From: Litoditis marina
Lineage: Eukaryota; Nematoda; Chromadorea; Rhabditida; Rhabditidae
Direction of reading: 5' to 3'
Assembly: GCA_964036275.1 (NCBI GenBank)
Contig: OZ038435.1
Span: 17,354,632-17,418,631, forward strand
Length of the DNA: 64,000 nt
Part shown: positions 11,759 to 25,300 of the stretch, one piece after another
How positions within the stretch are numbered: the first letter of the stretch is position 1
Layout of the letters: each line of letters opens with the position of its first letter
Program-made: the position numbers and the translations under genes
Notes under the pieces: generated by a model
What the model was told of the DNA's origin: nothing
The model's input: the letters and a program-made list of their open reading frames with translations, nothing else
The model's database searches: none

Positions 11759-14700
11759 CTAATCCTGATCGATATCATCGAAAGTGGCCAGTTGGAATTC
11801 GCCAAAGTTCTTTCGGATATCCCTGGATAAGGCCTTCATCTCCTCTATGGCCAGTCCTTCACCGTCTGACGTCATCTCGTACTCATTCTCGTAGCCGACC
11901 GAGTGCACCGAATGCCATCTGAAAATGTTATATTGTAGTCTGATGTTTGTAGTTTGAACTGAAATCGTAGTCTAATGTTTGTAGTATGGAATATCAGTTT
12001 GATGTAACTTTTCATTTCCTGTTTTCTCTGTACCATATTTCCCTGCCTCTTTGAATGCAAATGTACTAGTTAACCCTTATTATCTTTACAAATGAAAGTT
12101 GAATGTTTCGCAAAACAATATGTGCTGGTTTCAATTACCTGAGATGGTTGAGATCTATACTTCCGGCCACACTACTGCACTGAGATTCGGCATCGGCGTC
12201 CGTGCCCTCCCGTCTCCAGGGACCTCCATGTTTTTCACGGTTCCTGAAACGAAATTGTAATTAGTTGCAGTATTCACTCCTGATTGCCACTCTAAACCAA
12301 CCACATTATTTTTATTTGAGTTATATACAACTATTTGCTCGATCACACAATTCATTCCATGTTTCTCACGGTTCCTAAAGTATGGAGACATTTTTCTCTC
12401 TAGAAGAACTATCGTTTTAGGCACAATAACATTTTTTCTGGTACCCTTTTCGGAAACCTGTACAACAACCACTTATTATGGAAACAGAGTGAAAAAACAG
12501 AGTGAATACAAAAAACTTGAGGAAAGGAAAAAAAGTAGGTACCTGATTCTATTGGAGTTGGAGATGTCGGCCTCGCTCTCAACGTCGGACAAAAAGGCTT
12601 CTGAATCCGCGTTGTCGTACTCGGTGTGGCAGGCAGATGACATGGCGCGGTGGATGGATTTTATAGAACCGAAGGCCGTGGGGAATGCACAGTATCTGAA
12701 AAAGAGTTTATAAATATTTGATTTGATTTGATTAATTTGTTGAACTATTCGAGATCATACTGTAAAGTATATTTTGGTTATGTTGTACAGGATAATATTT
12801 TCTGCACTAAGCAATCAAAGTGTGGTCGAATCGTAGAAAGAGCTCAATATATTCTTCCAAAGTTCATAAAACTGTTTATTTCAGTTTCTGATTCACGAGA
12901 AAGGACAGAAGCTGTGCTGAGCAGTGGCAAAAGTGATAGAAACCGCCTAGGGTGTAGACGCCGGGATATTGTTCTTGCCAATCCCAGACTTTGGCAGGGT
13001 GCCAACAAAACTTCGAATGAATATATTTCATAGAAATAACAGAATTTACAAGAACAATTACCACCCACGTATTGGAACGAGGTTCAACTGCCGTTCAGCG
13101 AAACATTTAGTGTTTTAGAAAACATTAACCATTTGGAAAACCTCCTCGAAGTTTCGTTGGCACGTTGCCGAGGTCTCAGTGAGAATGATTGCAACTATAC
13201 TGATGCCCACGGCTCAGGATAACATTATTTTCGCTTCTCGTACTCACTCGAGTGGTTTGACCTGTGAGTAGTCCCCGTAGGCGTTGAGTTCCTGTATCAT
13301 TTGATCTACTCTCGTCGCCGCCGCCTCCAATCTCTCGCCCGGGTCGTTGAGAGAGTCCACCTCTACGGAGGAACCCTGAATCATAGTATTGAATAAAACA
13401 AAACAGTATGGCAACACAAATAAACTAGGGGCAAGTGAAATTGAGTATCAAATAGTTGAATAAATAAACTCTTAAACAAGAACAATCTTGAACTAATAGA
13501 TTACCAACTATGCTGTTGGAAAGTATGTTAAAAAAATAAAATTTCGGGTTTTAATGTAAGTACTAACTCACGTTTTTCGTTCAAATGTGGTAACTTTATC
13601 AAAATAGATCGAAATGGTCTCGTGAATTCACCTTCCTGAGCCATTTCAGTGGATTTCGCAGAGAACCCTTCGAGCCATACTTCCAGCCTCTTTTACCTGG
13701 AAAAGTCTCAGTGATTTCGATTAGCGAAAACAGTGGAAGTACGGAAGAAAGAACAATATATCTTCCTTTTTTTGTTGTTGTTCACTTTCATCTGAAAAAT
13801 AATAAAAAGTTGTTTTTCTTTCTGTGCTGTTTCATAGTTTGACTGTCTTACTTTGAAAATGCTGCTGTTGTACGGGAATTCAGAGATGAACGATGATATT
13901 TATACCATGAACAGAAGGTTGAGTGTAAACTGAATAAGAGATCAAACTACCACCCACCTCTGTAGTTGCTGGATCGGCTGGCCGCCCGACTGTTTTCCTG
14001 TTCCGACCAGTCGGAGTATTGCACTGATTGGTCCGCCTTGTAGCCATTTTCATCCGTTTTTCGATAGGGAACCCTGTAAAACTACGTGTTCAAAATAGTT
14101 GAAGTCACGTGAAAAGCGGAGAAGATCACGTGAATAGGCGAGAAGTCACGTGGACCGTATGAAGGGCACGTGAATCACGCGAAGCACGTAAGAAGATGGA
14201 TTTGCAGTATGGAAGAGTTTAGTATGGACAGAAACTTCACAAATACCTCTATAGTTTCACTTAATTAGTTTGTATTTCAAGAATTCGAACCCAGTCCAGT
14301 TTTTCGAGCATGAATGACATTTATAGATTCGAACAGAGATTGAAAACTATGAAACTTTTCCAATGAAAAACGGTCTGCTAATCTCAACTGATTCCCACCT
14401 ATACGGATCGTAGTCGGTGTTTCTGTAGTTTGATCTACGGCCCAGACTATACTTCTGTTTCGATGTGCGCGGTTCGTCCATCAGCGCTGTGTCTGGGGTA
14501 ATCCACTCTGGAAACAACTTAGAATAGAATAATTTATTGAAATAGTAAGAGAGTTCAAAAGTGTGAATACAAAATAAATGCAAATGTTTCGAAAGTCCCG
14601 TGCGAAATGGTTGTTGCGAAAGAATGCAAAACACTTGAATCCCTCCCACACTTCCACCATACTGTAACGTTGGTATTTAGCACATTGCCGGCCAAAACGA

Positions 14701-17700
14701 TTTTAATTAAATGTATGTGATAAGTGATGAAGTACGGTATATCTTTTCTTTTTTTTCTAAAAGGAGTTAAGTGTAATCCTCCAAGAAACTCAAAATCGTT
14801 CCGAATCCGGGTTGAAACGATTCTGAGAGCTTCAGAGAAGTTTTTATCATACCTATACCAGGCAGAACTCTAAAGAAACAAACACTCATTCTTCGAAAAC
14901 TAAAGGAACTATGCCGATTTTCGGCATCAAAGGAAATCTCGATTGTTCGGCAAAACTATTGACTTTGTTATTAGATAGTCGAAGCCGTACCAACTTTTTC
15001 TTCTTCAGTATTCACTATTGAACTTATTGATTTTCCATTCGATGAAATTTCGTACCAATATCGCTGTCCGTCTCGGCGTCATCGTCAATCGACTGTAGTT
15101 CCGATGAAAATGAAGAAGCCATCGAGGACGGAAACTAGAAATTGATGACGTCATAAGAATTTGTAATTGCGTATTCGATATGGCATGACGTCACAATGAC
15201 ATCACACGTCATCATTGAAATGACTCGATTCTTTCTCAATACATTTTGTGACTAAAACGACTGAAAATCTTTCGAACGATCAATTTTTATACATTTGTTG
15301 AAAACATGTTCTACGTTTCGTCGAAAACACGTCATCTACATTTTAAGTGAGGAAACGTGAGGAAACAAAATAGATGTACCTCATCGGACGGTTTCTTGGC
15401 CGCGTCGAACATGAGTTGTGTGTGTTTCTCCTGTTCTTCTTTCGGTAGAGTCAGCGGGAGGGGAGTTGTGACGTCATCAATTTCCACGTCATCGTCGCGA
15501 CAGTAGAGCACGTAGGCATTCAGGTTGGGAATTACCTGACAATCCATGTATGAACCGAAAAACAGAAAAAAGAGAATCGCTTTTTGAACTTGTTTGTGAA
15601 CATACAATTGAACCGGCCATCTGTTAACTAGTTTGGAACGTTTTTAGGTAACATTCAGGAACCGCACGTAGTTACTTTGAAAGGCGTTTTCGGAGGCAGT
15701 GCCGATAATTGTTAAGCTTTTCGTATTAGGTTATAATACCCCTATTCTTTCACAAGGAAATACAATAGAGTTTTCATGTAACTTTTTACAATGATAAATG
15801 TGGTACCACAAATTGAAGAACTAGGAAAGGGGCAAAATTAGAAAAAAAACCTTCTTCCCCACCTTCATAGCCTGCTGTGCAAATCTGAAGTGTCTCGGCC
15901 TCAACGCCAGATAGATCTCCTCCGACGTCAGAATCCGTTCGTGACTTGCGGACTGCATCAGAATCCTCGCTTTTTCCACCGTATCTCCCCAGAGTTCGTA
16001 CCGCGGTCTCTCCGTGTTAGCCACTACCGTCAGCGCACTACCGCAGTCGACGCCTGAAAGATGGTTATTGATTTTCCACCCTTCTTCAGAATAGATATTG
16101 ATTTTCTCCACACATGTCATGCATGTTTTCCTAACGTATTGCCACTAGCGTCATTGCACTGCCGCAGACGACGCCTGTGAGATAGATACGTATTGATATT
16201 CTTCACGATATGTTTTAGTATGAATGTATTAGTAGTTTGGAGAATGTACAAACTTTAGTTTTACAGTGGCCACATCACTATATACCGTAAAACCAACTCT
16301 TTATGTCAGAATCTGGAAACCTGTTGATCAAGCTAGACAAATTGCAGAGAAATAAGATGAAGGAGACATGCTGTTGGTACATCCGCATACATAGCGAAAA
16401 ACAAAGTGAAAGTATGAAAACTCGAAAACTAGCAACAGACAGACCATGAAATGGGACAAAAAGCTGCGAAACGGCCGAACTGCTGTTAAACGTACCTATC
16501 TGAACCTGGAATTCCTTGTCGGTGGCGAATTGAGTGACGTGGATCAGGAAATTGGTGAGAGTGTTCAGCAGTTCACCGATTGTCCAGGGCGTTTCATCCA
16601 CCTTTAAAAAATGATTATTGGATGAAAATTCTCATAAAGGGTGTTAGCACATCTCCATTGCAGTTCGATCTCGAAGCCGTGATTTTGACTTTCGACTACT
16701 ACTGGCGGCGTAGCGAATCGTCTAACCTCATGAGAAGTTCACATGAGTTTCTCATGAGATACCTCATGAGCTACTCGTGAACTCTCAATGTTGTAGCATA
16801 GCAATCAATAGAATCTCATGCGAAAAGCTCATGAGATATCTCATGAGATTTTTGAGTGATTGCTACGCCGCCTGGGATCAAACTACAAAAACAACGAATT
16901 AGGAAACTTACACCGTAGTGGTTTGCCTTGTGAAAAAGAAAGCCTAAGACACATGAATTGAACAATATATATATATTCAAAAATCGAGTGTTTACAATAA
17001 ATTGTAAAGTTGTAACCTACATTATGAGTGGTGTCCGGCAGCATTCCAACAGCCACAATGTAGAAACGACTCGCGTTCTGGATTTTCTCGATTCCTCGGA
17101 AATTTGCCAACGCCTAGAAGAAATAATCAATAATATTGGAAAGAAATAAACACAAAATTTCGTTCACAGTTCAATAATACATACAGCATCAGAACTTTCT
17201 ACTAAATATGTTCATTTATATCAAATCGAGAAAAATGAAAAACTAACTAGGTGAAATCACTAATTTTCGATAGTATTAAAGAAAAATCACGAAGCAAATT
17301 ACCTGATCAAAGTACGAGAAAACGTAGTTGAGTCCGTTCATTCCCTGCTCTCCCTGTAGATCAAATCCGGAGACGGCCAGATAGGCCACGCCCACTGAAA
17401 TATTTATTTATTACCAGAATAAAGTCGACATCAAATGGTTTCCAATATGTTTTGAGTGTGGAGCACAAAGTCTGCGTCTCATCGATCTACATACTATCTC
17501 ATTTTTGTTGTGCAATTGACTCAACCTTTTTGGAACGAAAAGTCAATGCTATTTGGTAGATACAACGGCGAGAGAGCAACAAGGCCGATGAGACGCAGAG
17601 ATTCTTTCAAAGGATGCGTATTCTTATTTCATCTGCTCTCTGTCTGTCTGCGACTCATCGATCTATACTCTATCTCGTTCTTGTAGTTTGTACTTCTAAA

Positions 17701-19312
17701 ACTCACCCAAATGATGCGCGTGATGCCTATATCTGGCGTCCTGTTGGCGACAAAAACGAGAGAGCACAGAGATCGATGATACGCAGACAGTCTCAGACGA
17801 GATTCTTATTTTTAGTCCATCTTCTTCTGACTGTCTGCGTCTCCTAGATCTGCACGCTCTCTCTCCTTTGTAGTTTGTAGTTTGGTAACCTACCCGAATG
17901 ATGTGCGTGGTGCCACAGATCTGGCGTCCTGTTTGCCACAATTGGCGCCACGTGCGGCGGAACCAAATTGAGCAGAACCTGGCTATTGAGCAACAACAAA
18001 TTGTCCTTGGTAGATGTTTCTTCGACACCCTGAAACATTCGCAAATATGTGATGGTGGCTGGCGCGGATCGTATTGTCATATCCTCAACTTCACGTAAAT
18101 TCTAACATTGTTACTTTGCGCTCTGAACCTTGGCTCTCCCTCGTTCGAAAAGCACAAGAAGCAAGAAGTTGAGAGAACACCATGCGATACATTAGTTCAT
18201 GTTTGTACTATGTGTCGAGTACAAGAATGTGTTGAATAAATAATGTGAATATCACTTTTTTTACGAGTTTTCGCGAATGTAAAACTCGAAAGAATAAAAA
18301 AATTGAGCTCGATCGGTTGACATTGTTGACAACCATAACCTACATCTTCGTAGTATGATTCCTTCAGTTTTCGTAGGAAATCATTTTTCATTTTTTTCTT
18401 ATGAAAATTGCCAGTTTTCGAAAATGTCCATGACACACTCTTATGGGTGGTCAAAATTGACATCAACAATGGCTCACTCTATCAATAACATTCACTTTAC
18501 AAACCATTTTTTACTCTCATTACTAAATGCGTGACCAGCACAACGTTCTTCACGTTCTTTCACGTGCAACTCGAACGTACCTTGACGACGGAGAGAAAAT
18601 CGAGTCGCATCAGTTTTTCGCAGGATCTGCTATGCAGGTAGACCAGCACGGCCAGCGAGACGAGAAAACAGAAAATATCGATTTCTACTCCGAATCTGAA
18701 AAAGAACAGAAATAAGTTTTTTATTAATTCTGGTAGAGGTACAGAATTTTCTAATTTCCGTTTTCTATTTGTATTTGTAGGATTTACACTTTCTATTTGA
18801 ACTGAATTTCATATTTCAAGGAAAACACTATGGTGGCATCAAACACAAAACTTTCTACAAAATGAACACATTTGAAAAAGTTTTTGAAATATGGAAAGAA
18901 TTGTTTTCTAGCAGGAGTGAACTATTCGTTCTATAAATGACCAATAACCTAACACTTTTTTCTATTATACTTCATACTTTTTAGTAATTTCTGTTTCCAA
19001 TTAAATAATTGAAAAAAAAACTAATTTTTCAATAATGACTCGTCAAGTCACATTATATTTAAACTTTCCATCAAACAATCCATAATAAAGCAAATAATTT
19101 TTTTTCATTCTTTTTATAGTGTATTTCCGTTTCCAATTAAATAGTTTGACCCCCTTGGGGAGGGATGTTTGATGATATTCCACTGACAACTGCTGAGGGA
19201 AAGAAAGGTGTAAAAAGAGTGCTGTTCGCTTGTTGGGTGATAAATTAGGATGAAAAAGAAGGGAGAATCGAAACGTACTATTAGAGATAGAGATAGAGAG
19301 AGAGATAGAGAT

Positions 19313-19388
<76 letters not shown>

Positions 19389-22300
19389 AGAGAGAGAAGA
19401 GAAAGAGAGTAGAAAAGGGGAGAGACAAATGAGAGAAAGATGGGAAGAGAGAGATGGAAGACAGGGAGAGAGAAAAAAGAGAAAGAGAAAGAGAGGGGGA
19501 AGGAGGGAGAAAGGGAGTGAGAGAGAAAAAGAGAGAGAAGAAGAGAGAGAGATTGAGTAAGAGATAGAGAGAGAATAAGAAAGATGAAACCTACTGTTTC
19601 GGTCCTATCGGCGGGTGGTTGAATATGATCTGTGTGGAGTAGACCAAAATAGACAGAGACAGGAGAAACAGCATGTAGAACGAGGAGAATCTGAGAAAAA
19701 CGGCGCAGGTCAACATCCAAAGTACAAAAGAGAAGGCCGAGTAGTGGATGGAGCCGCACACGGCAGAATCAATCGATTCCGGACACGAAAACTGGAATAT
19801 CAATCAATAATCAATCGATAATCAGAATCGAAGTTAGAATAAGAACCGTTTGGCAGTTTTCCAGACGCTATTGTTCGCTTTTCTAACGAGGTTAATTCCT
19901 CATTTCAAACTTTTATACCCGCGCAAGGCCATGATGCGCTATCACAAGAAAAAGTTCAGAAAATTGGAACGTTCCGTAGAAAGTAAGGTGAAAGATAAAA
20001 AAATATTTTTTCCAAACTATTTCAATACCCATCTTATCAATTAACTCACCGTATTCACAATTCCGCATATGAAGATGGTCAACAGAACAATCAATACCGT
20101 GATCGAGTAGCCCGCGAAAGTGCGGGTGATGAATTGCGAGAAGTTCTGGAATCGATTGATTTTATTGATTGGATATGATTATTGATTTTGTTGATTAGAT
20201 TGGATATGCATACAGTAACGTTTCAGTGTTTTTTTTACTATAGATATAGTCTCAAACACAAATGAATTAACAATATCAGTTTTAATTGAGTATTAGGTAT
20301 AACATATGAGTGAATAAAATGCGAGAAATTCTGGAATCGATTGAATTTGTTGATAGAAACTTACTATCGAATTTTGCCCAAACACTGAACGAACGGTTAC
20401 CAGTTTTAATGCTAAATAATGCTAAAAAGGAGACAAAACTTACGACAAAAAAGTCAATGTTATTTGTATGAATGCCGTATACTCATCGGTTTTTTTATTT
20501 AGAAAAAACAGAAAACAAAATTCCTCACCTGGAAATAGTTGATGTAGAGCACTAGCAGCAGACTAAACATGACTGTCAACGCAATCAAAATCAACACGAC
20601 ACTCACGATCTGCCTGGAAATCAATACGTATGGAATGCGTTGCGGACATCCTCCATGACATGTACACAATATTTCTTGAGAGTTTTTAAAATCCAAACCA
20701 AGGTTTTTCATGAATTCAGTACTTTTCGTTTTTCATATTGGTAATGGTGATCATTGAGAAAATGGAAAAGTCAAGGAATTTTTGCGGGCTGGGAGTCGAA
20801 TTCCATAGCGAGTTTATGTAGGCGCATGAAATATAGCGCGTTGCGGATTTATTGGTTGGGACAGAAATAATTTATTAATTATTCATAGTTGATTTGTTTA
20901 AACGTTAACCTACATAGGTGAAAAGTCATTTCAGTTGCCGAAATCACCCTATTAAGGCCGACTGGGGGCGCTCAGGGTAACATTGTTCGTCTCAAACACT
21001 GGATTAAATATATTTGTCTTGCTCATCCTTGTGTATATACTCAAAAATGTGAAAAAACATAGATTAGTGCAACATAGTTCCAATCAAAATCAAAAACAAT
21101 GAAAAAACTACGTCGATATCGAAATCGCGGCCCTTTTAGGGCCTTTTGGGCCCGCGTTTGCAAAATCACCCGAAATTCCCCTTTTAGAGGCTAATAGTCC
21201 CTTGACTTTTCACCTGAGTTGTGATAAAATAAATGAATTTTTTTAATTAAAATTCAATTTGAAACAACTTCCGAACTTGTTCAGCATGAAACCCACCGCG
21301 GCATGACGAGCATGTGATAGACACCGTAGATGACCAAAAAGAAGATGCTGATGGTGATTGCCGGAATGAACCAGTGGTCCATCTCTTTGTGGTACTGGAA
21401 ATAATATGGTTTTACTATCATTTTTTGTCCCAGATTAAAACTGTTTAGTTTTTATTTATCCGTATGCAGGAGGACTATTAAGCTCAATCTTTTGGTTATA
21501 ATTTTATGCGGTGTATTTCAAAACAGTTATCGAAAAATACTTTTATTAGTATAAAAAACGAGTGTAAAGAAAGTAAAGATTAGTTTTGGATAAACATGTA
21601 CAAGAAATATAAAAGAAGTCCAATAAAAATATTTTGAGGAAAAGTCTAATCTCGCTCGGTTTAAAAATTCAAAAAAAAGGGTACCGAGTTTTTTGCTACC
21701 GGAAGAAAACTTCTGACTGCGAGCTTATACTCCGTTGTTTTCAAGAGAAGCGAGATTAGCATTTTCCTCAAAATATTTTTATTGGACTTCTTTTATATTT
21801 CTTGTACATGTTTATCCAGAACTAATCTTTACTTTCTTTACACTCGTTTTTTATACTAATTGAACTCTTTTTCTATGGTTACGAAGTAACGGTCATTTTT
21901 GATAAAAATGATTTTTTTGAACAATAATCTAAACAAAGAATTTTATGTTTTTTTCTATTGGAGTTTCAAACCGCGCCGTAGTTCAGAACGTTTGTGTAGT
22001 TGTAACCTCGTTGAAGTGATAGCAAATTTTGTGCTCCAGGCAGAAATCGAACCTCCGTTCGCCGTGCGTAAATAGAGCTTTTATCCAATCCGCCATTCAG
22101 ACATGTGAATAGGAATCAAAACCAAGCTGTACCCGCCTGTCATGAGATCTCCATTGGAAAAATGATTCCTACTACACGTTTAACTCTTCTTTCATTTTAA
22201 TTTTCACAAAACCGGTCTATCCATAATTTTTGCGAGACCATTTTCGGTCGTCTCACACGTAATATTCAAATTTACGACACACCTGAAAAATACGTGTACC

Positions 22301-25300
22301 TCAACTTTTTCATGGCTTTTTAACAGTGTAAGAAATTTCGGAATAAGTTGATTTTGAGCAAAACTATGCCCAGATTTGAGGAGGCGGACACTTTTGTCGT
22401 CGCCGCCGCCGCCGCCGCCCCGCACGGAAGCCATTTCTGCGAGACGTTGGGTCCTCTAACTCCTCTCAACGAATTTTTTCTTGGAACGTGAATTTAATTT
22501 CTTGTAGACGTGTTGCCCTTCAGTAATTCATGCAATTATCTAGGGAAATGGTCGACGTACTTTGAAGAAAATTGTAATAAACTGTTTTGTATTGTCTGCA
22601 GAGCTTTGAACAAAAACTAATCTGCGCAGCGCTCCGCGCTGCGCCCGATGCGGGGATGAACCAGTTTTTCGTTGTACGGAAAGAGCAAAAATGGTTCGAA
22701 TGTGAAAAACATATTGTATTTCTCCAGTTCTGGAGTTTGTGATTTGAAAAAGTTTTTTTAAAAGTGGAAACTCTAAACACCGTTACTGTGTTTGTAGTTT
22801 GGTCGCAGTTACTTTTAGAGATATGAAGTGTTTTTAGATCGAAAAATAACCCAAATATCCGTGAAAATGAACCAAGTTCTCTAGTTTGATAGTCGCTAGT
22901 TTTACAGGTTTGTGTGTTGTGACAAATGCAAGTTTCAATAGTAAGCGAAAACGCGAACCTCTCCCTCAAGCTGCTCGTTTTTGAACTGAAGATTCGTTGT
23001 TTTCATGAAACTTCCCGTCGTTTTCGAGTCTTCACCAACATCCGATTTGGCGGTTTTTCTGGAAATACGAAGTTTGCTCCTACACATTTTTTCTGAGTAT
23101 TACTGAAATGAATTGTATGTGATCTTGATGACTTTTTCACGTCACTTTCAGATTTTTCATACAAATTCGACGAAATTTAAAAACGAAATACGTCGAAATT
23201 CGGTATTCGGATAAATTGAAACACTCAGTCATGGATCATAAAAATTTCACAGTATTCCATTCGCATTTTATATCATTTTAATCATTTTAATCCTAATCCT
23301 CAATGAATTTATTTTGTTCTAAAAAACTTTTTTCTTACCTCTTCTTGGTAGTCGTTTTGAGGGATGGCGTGGCGACTGTTTGAAGGAGTCTATTGATAGC
23401 CTGCGGGACTGTGACCAGAGAATATCTGAAATGGCACGGGTTTATGAGGTGACGAGAAAGTTTCACGTAAAGATGTTCACGTGAACTGAAACGTGATAAA
23501 GTTCACTTTAATGTATTTGACACTTTTACCGTTGAAGTAAGATCGAAAAAGACCGTAACCGAAAAAATGTGAAAACAACAATAGTGATCAAATACATCAA
23601 AATCTAATTGAACGCGGAGATTTCGCGGAAAATGTCTCCAACATTTCGAATGGTTTTAACGCGAAAATGTTCTTAGTTGTTCTGAAAAGTTGTTCTGAAT
23701 GTGGAAACTATTGCAGTTATAGATTAAACATCACTAAAAATCTCCTCAATTCAAGCTCCGCCCACCTTTTGTTGACCGGGAAAGTTTCGACTCCGTTTTG
23801 GTTTGAGATGAGGCGCCAAACTTCGCCGATTTTCTCCATTTCAAACTCATCTCCAACTAAACGACGCGTCTCGTCTGTGATGAAAACTCCACTGAAAATA
23901 TTAACTTTTAAGAGAGAAAAATACATTCGATTAAAGTTACATTGTATTGTGCCTGACAAATGTTTAGTATTGCCCACGTTCTCTCTTGTTAGTTGCATAT
24001 TCGTGGAACATTACCTCCCAACACCGTGCTCGATCTTGTTGTTAATTCGCGTTTGAATGTGTCTTTGTGTGTCTTTGTCATGCGTCTTACAGTATCACAT
24101 CTTTTTGCACGTGGTGATTTCACCCACTCATTCATTTGAAAAGTGAGTTTCAATGCAATGTCTTTGAGGTCCAATAATGGACGCATACCCTCCAGACCTA
24201 AAAGGTTGGAACGAAAATCTTCAACGTCCTGTTTGGATGCGTTGCTTCTCAACATAACAGCGTTGTCCACACTGTTGAAGAGTTGAAGAGCGTAATGAAT
24301 GTCCGATCAAACATGTATCTCGTCTTACATACTGCTACAAGTCTTACAAAATAGTGTGCAATGTGAGAGACGCATATTTTCAACGAAGATTTCGGATACA
24401 CCTACATACGGCCCTCACTTACTGTTTGGGTGCGTTGCTCTCCAACAGAATTGCGTTGTCGACACTGGCTCCGATGACGTCATAATGCCATTTGGATGCG
24501 CCCACGATGCCACAACTGACGGGGCCACTGTCGATGCCGACACACACGGCGATGTCGGCGGTGGTGGCGTCGCGGAAGGAGCTGGAAAGTACAGAGTACA
24601 AAGTATAGATCAGAGTAGAGGACCCAGCTTGGTTTTCAGTTACACCCTAGGTGTAAGCAGTTAAAATCAGAGAACAACCTACAAATTGAATGAGTGAAAC
24701 AAGTTTAACTAAGCCTATGGTTTGGTTTGCAGTTATACCTTGGGTCAGAGAGTGAAATCAGAGATCTACTATAGAACAACTTGTAGGAATCATTTATAGG
24801 AAACTAGTTTATTTTTATATCGAGTAGTTTGTAAACACATCCACGTCTGTGGTGACATATAGTACATCACGGCTTTCAGAGATGGAGAATGGGAAAAGAA
24901 AAATATTTTGAGCGCGCTGGAGGAAGGCGTTTTCAATCTAACTGTGCGGTGACATTTTTGCTGTTGTTGGAACATTTGGCATCAAAGCCACGCACTTTCA
25001 GAATCTGAACAAAATAAATCCAAAAAGTCGTTCGGGAAGAACTTGTCAAACAGTAAAATATGCGTTTTAGCGTGAGAATTCAGGAAAGAAACATAGTCGA
25101 GAGGGATTGTCCATCAATTATAGAATGAACCGTGAATCGTGACTTACTTGACAAGATTCTCCAGATCGAGAGCGAATCGACAGACTTTTAATGCATGTTG
25201 TGCGTCGATTGCGGGAATCGAAGAGACCACAGTAATTCCTGGAAAAATACATTCTCCAGCCCATTAGACTATACGTTTTTTTTGTGGATTTCAGTTATAA

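Larger units (their letters stand above)
15380..18029 (-). other. Cyclase C2 catalytic-domain homologue
   Basis: Exons 18029-17894 (LLLLNSQVLLNLVPPHVAP), 17394-17303, 17113-17021, a 15-nt microexon 16926-16912 (ANHYG), 16601-16496, 16053-15863 and 15535-15380. The adenine-specifying Lys of KIKTIG is Gln750 (IEKIQNASRFY). The Asp of YDIWGNTVN is Glu829 (YELWGDTVE). The transition-state Asn and Arg of NVASR are Glu836 and Ile840 (EKARI). The family's C-terminal VKGKGxxxTYxL is replaced by AMKVIPNLNAYVLY, losing the Lys. Confidence 0.8.

Noticed and set aside
12355..12377. Alternative cyclase exon with ccatgtttctcacggttcc
   Set aside because: A short imperfect copy of the exon start at 12243 with no donor; treated as a decayed duplication.
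19043..19759. 238-residue Ser-Leu-rich open frame, partly overlapping a cyclase exon
   Set aside because: Mostly (GA)n translated on the minus strand; only 19595-19791 is a true exon, read in another frame.
22204..22434. Minus-strand frame starting MASVRGGGGGGDDK
   Set aside because: Gly run comes from a GCC triplet repeat; no link in phase to the cyclase exons around it.
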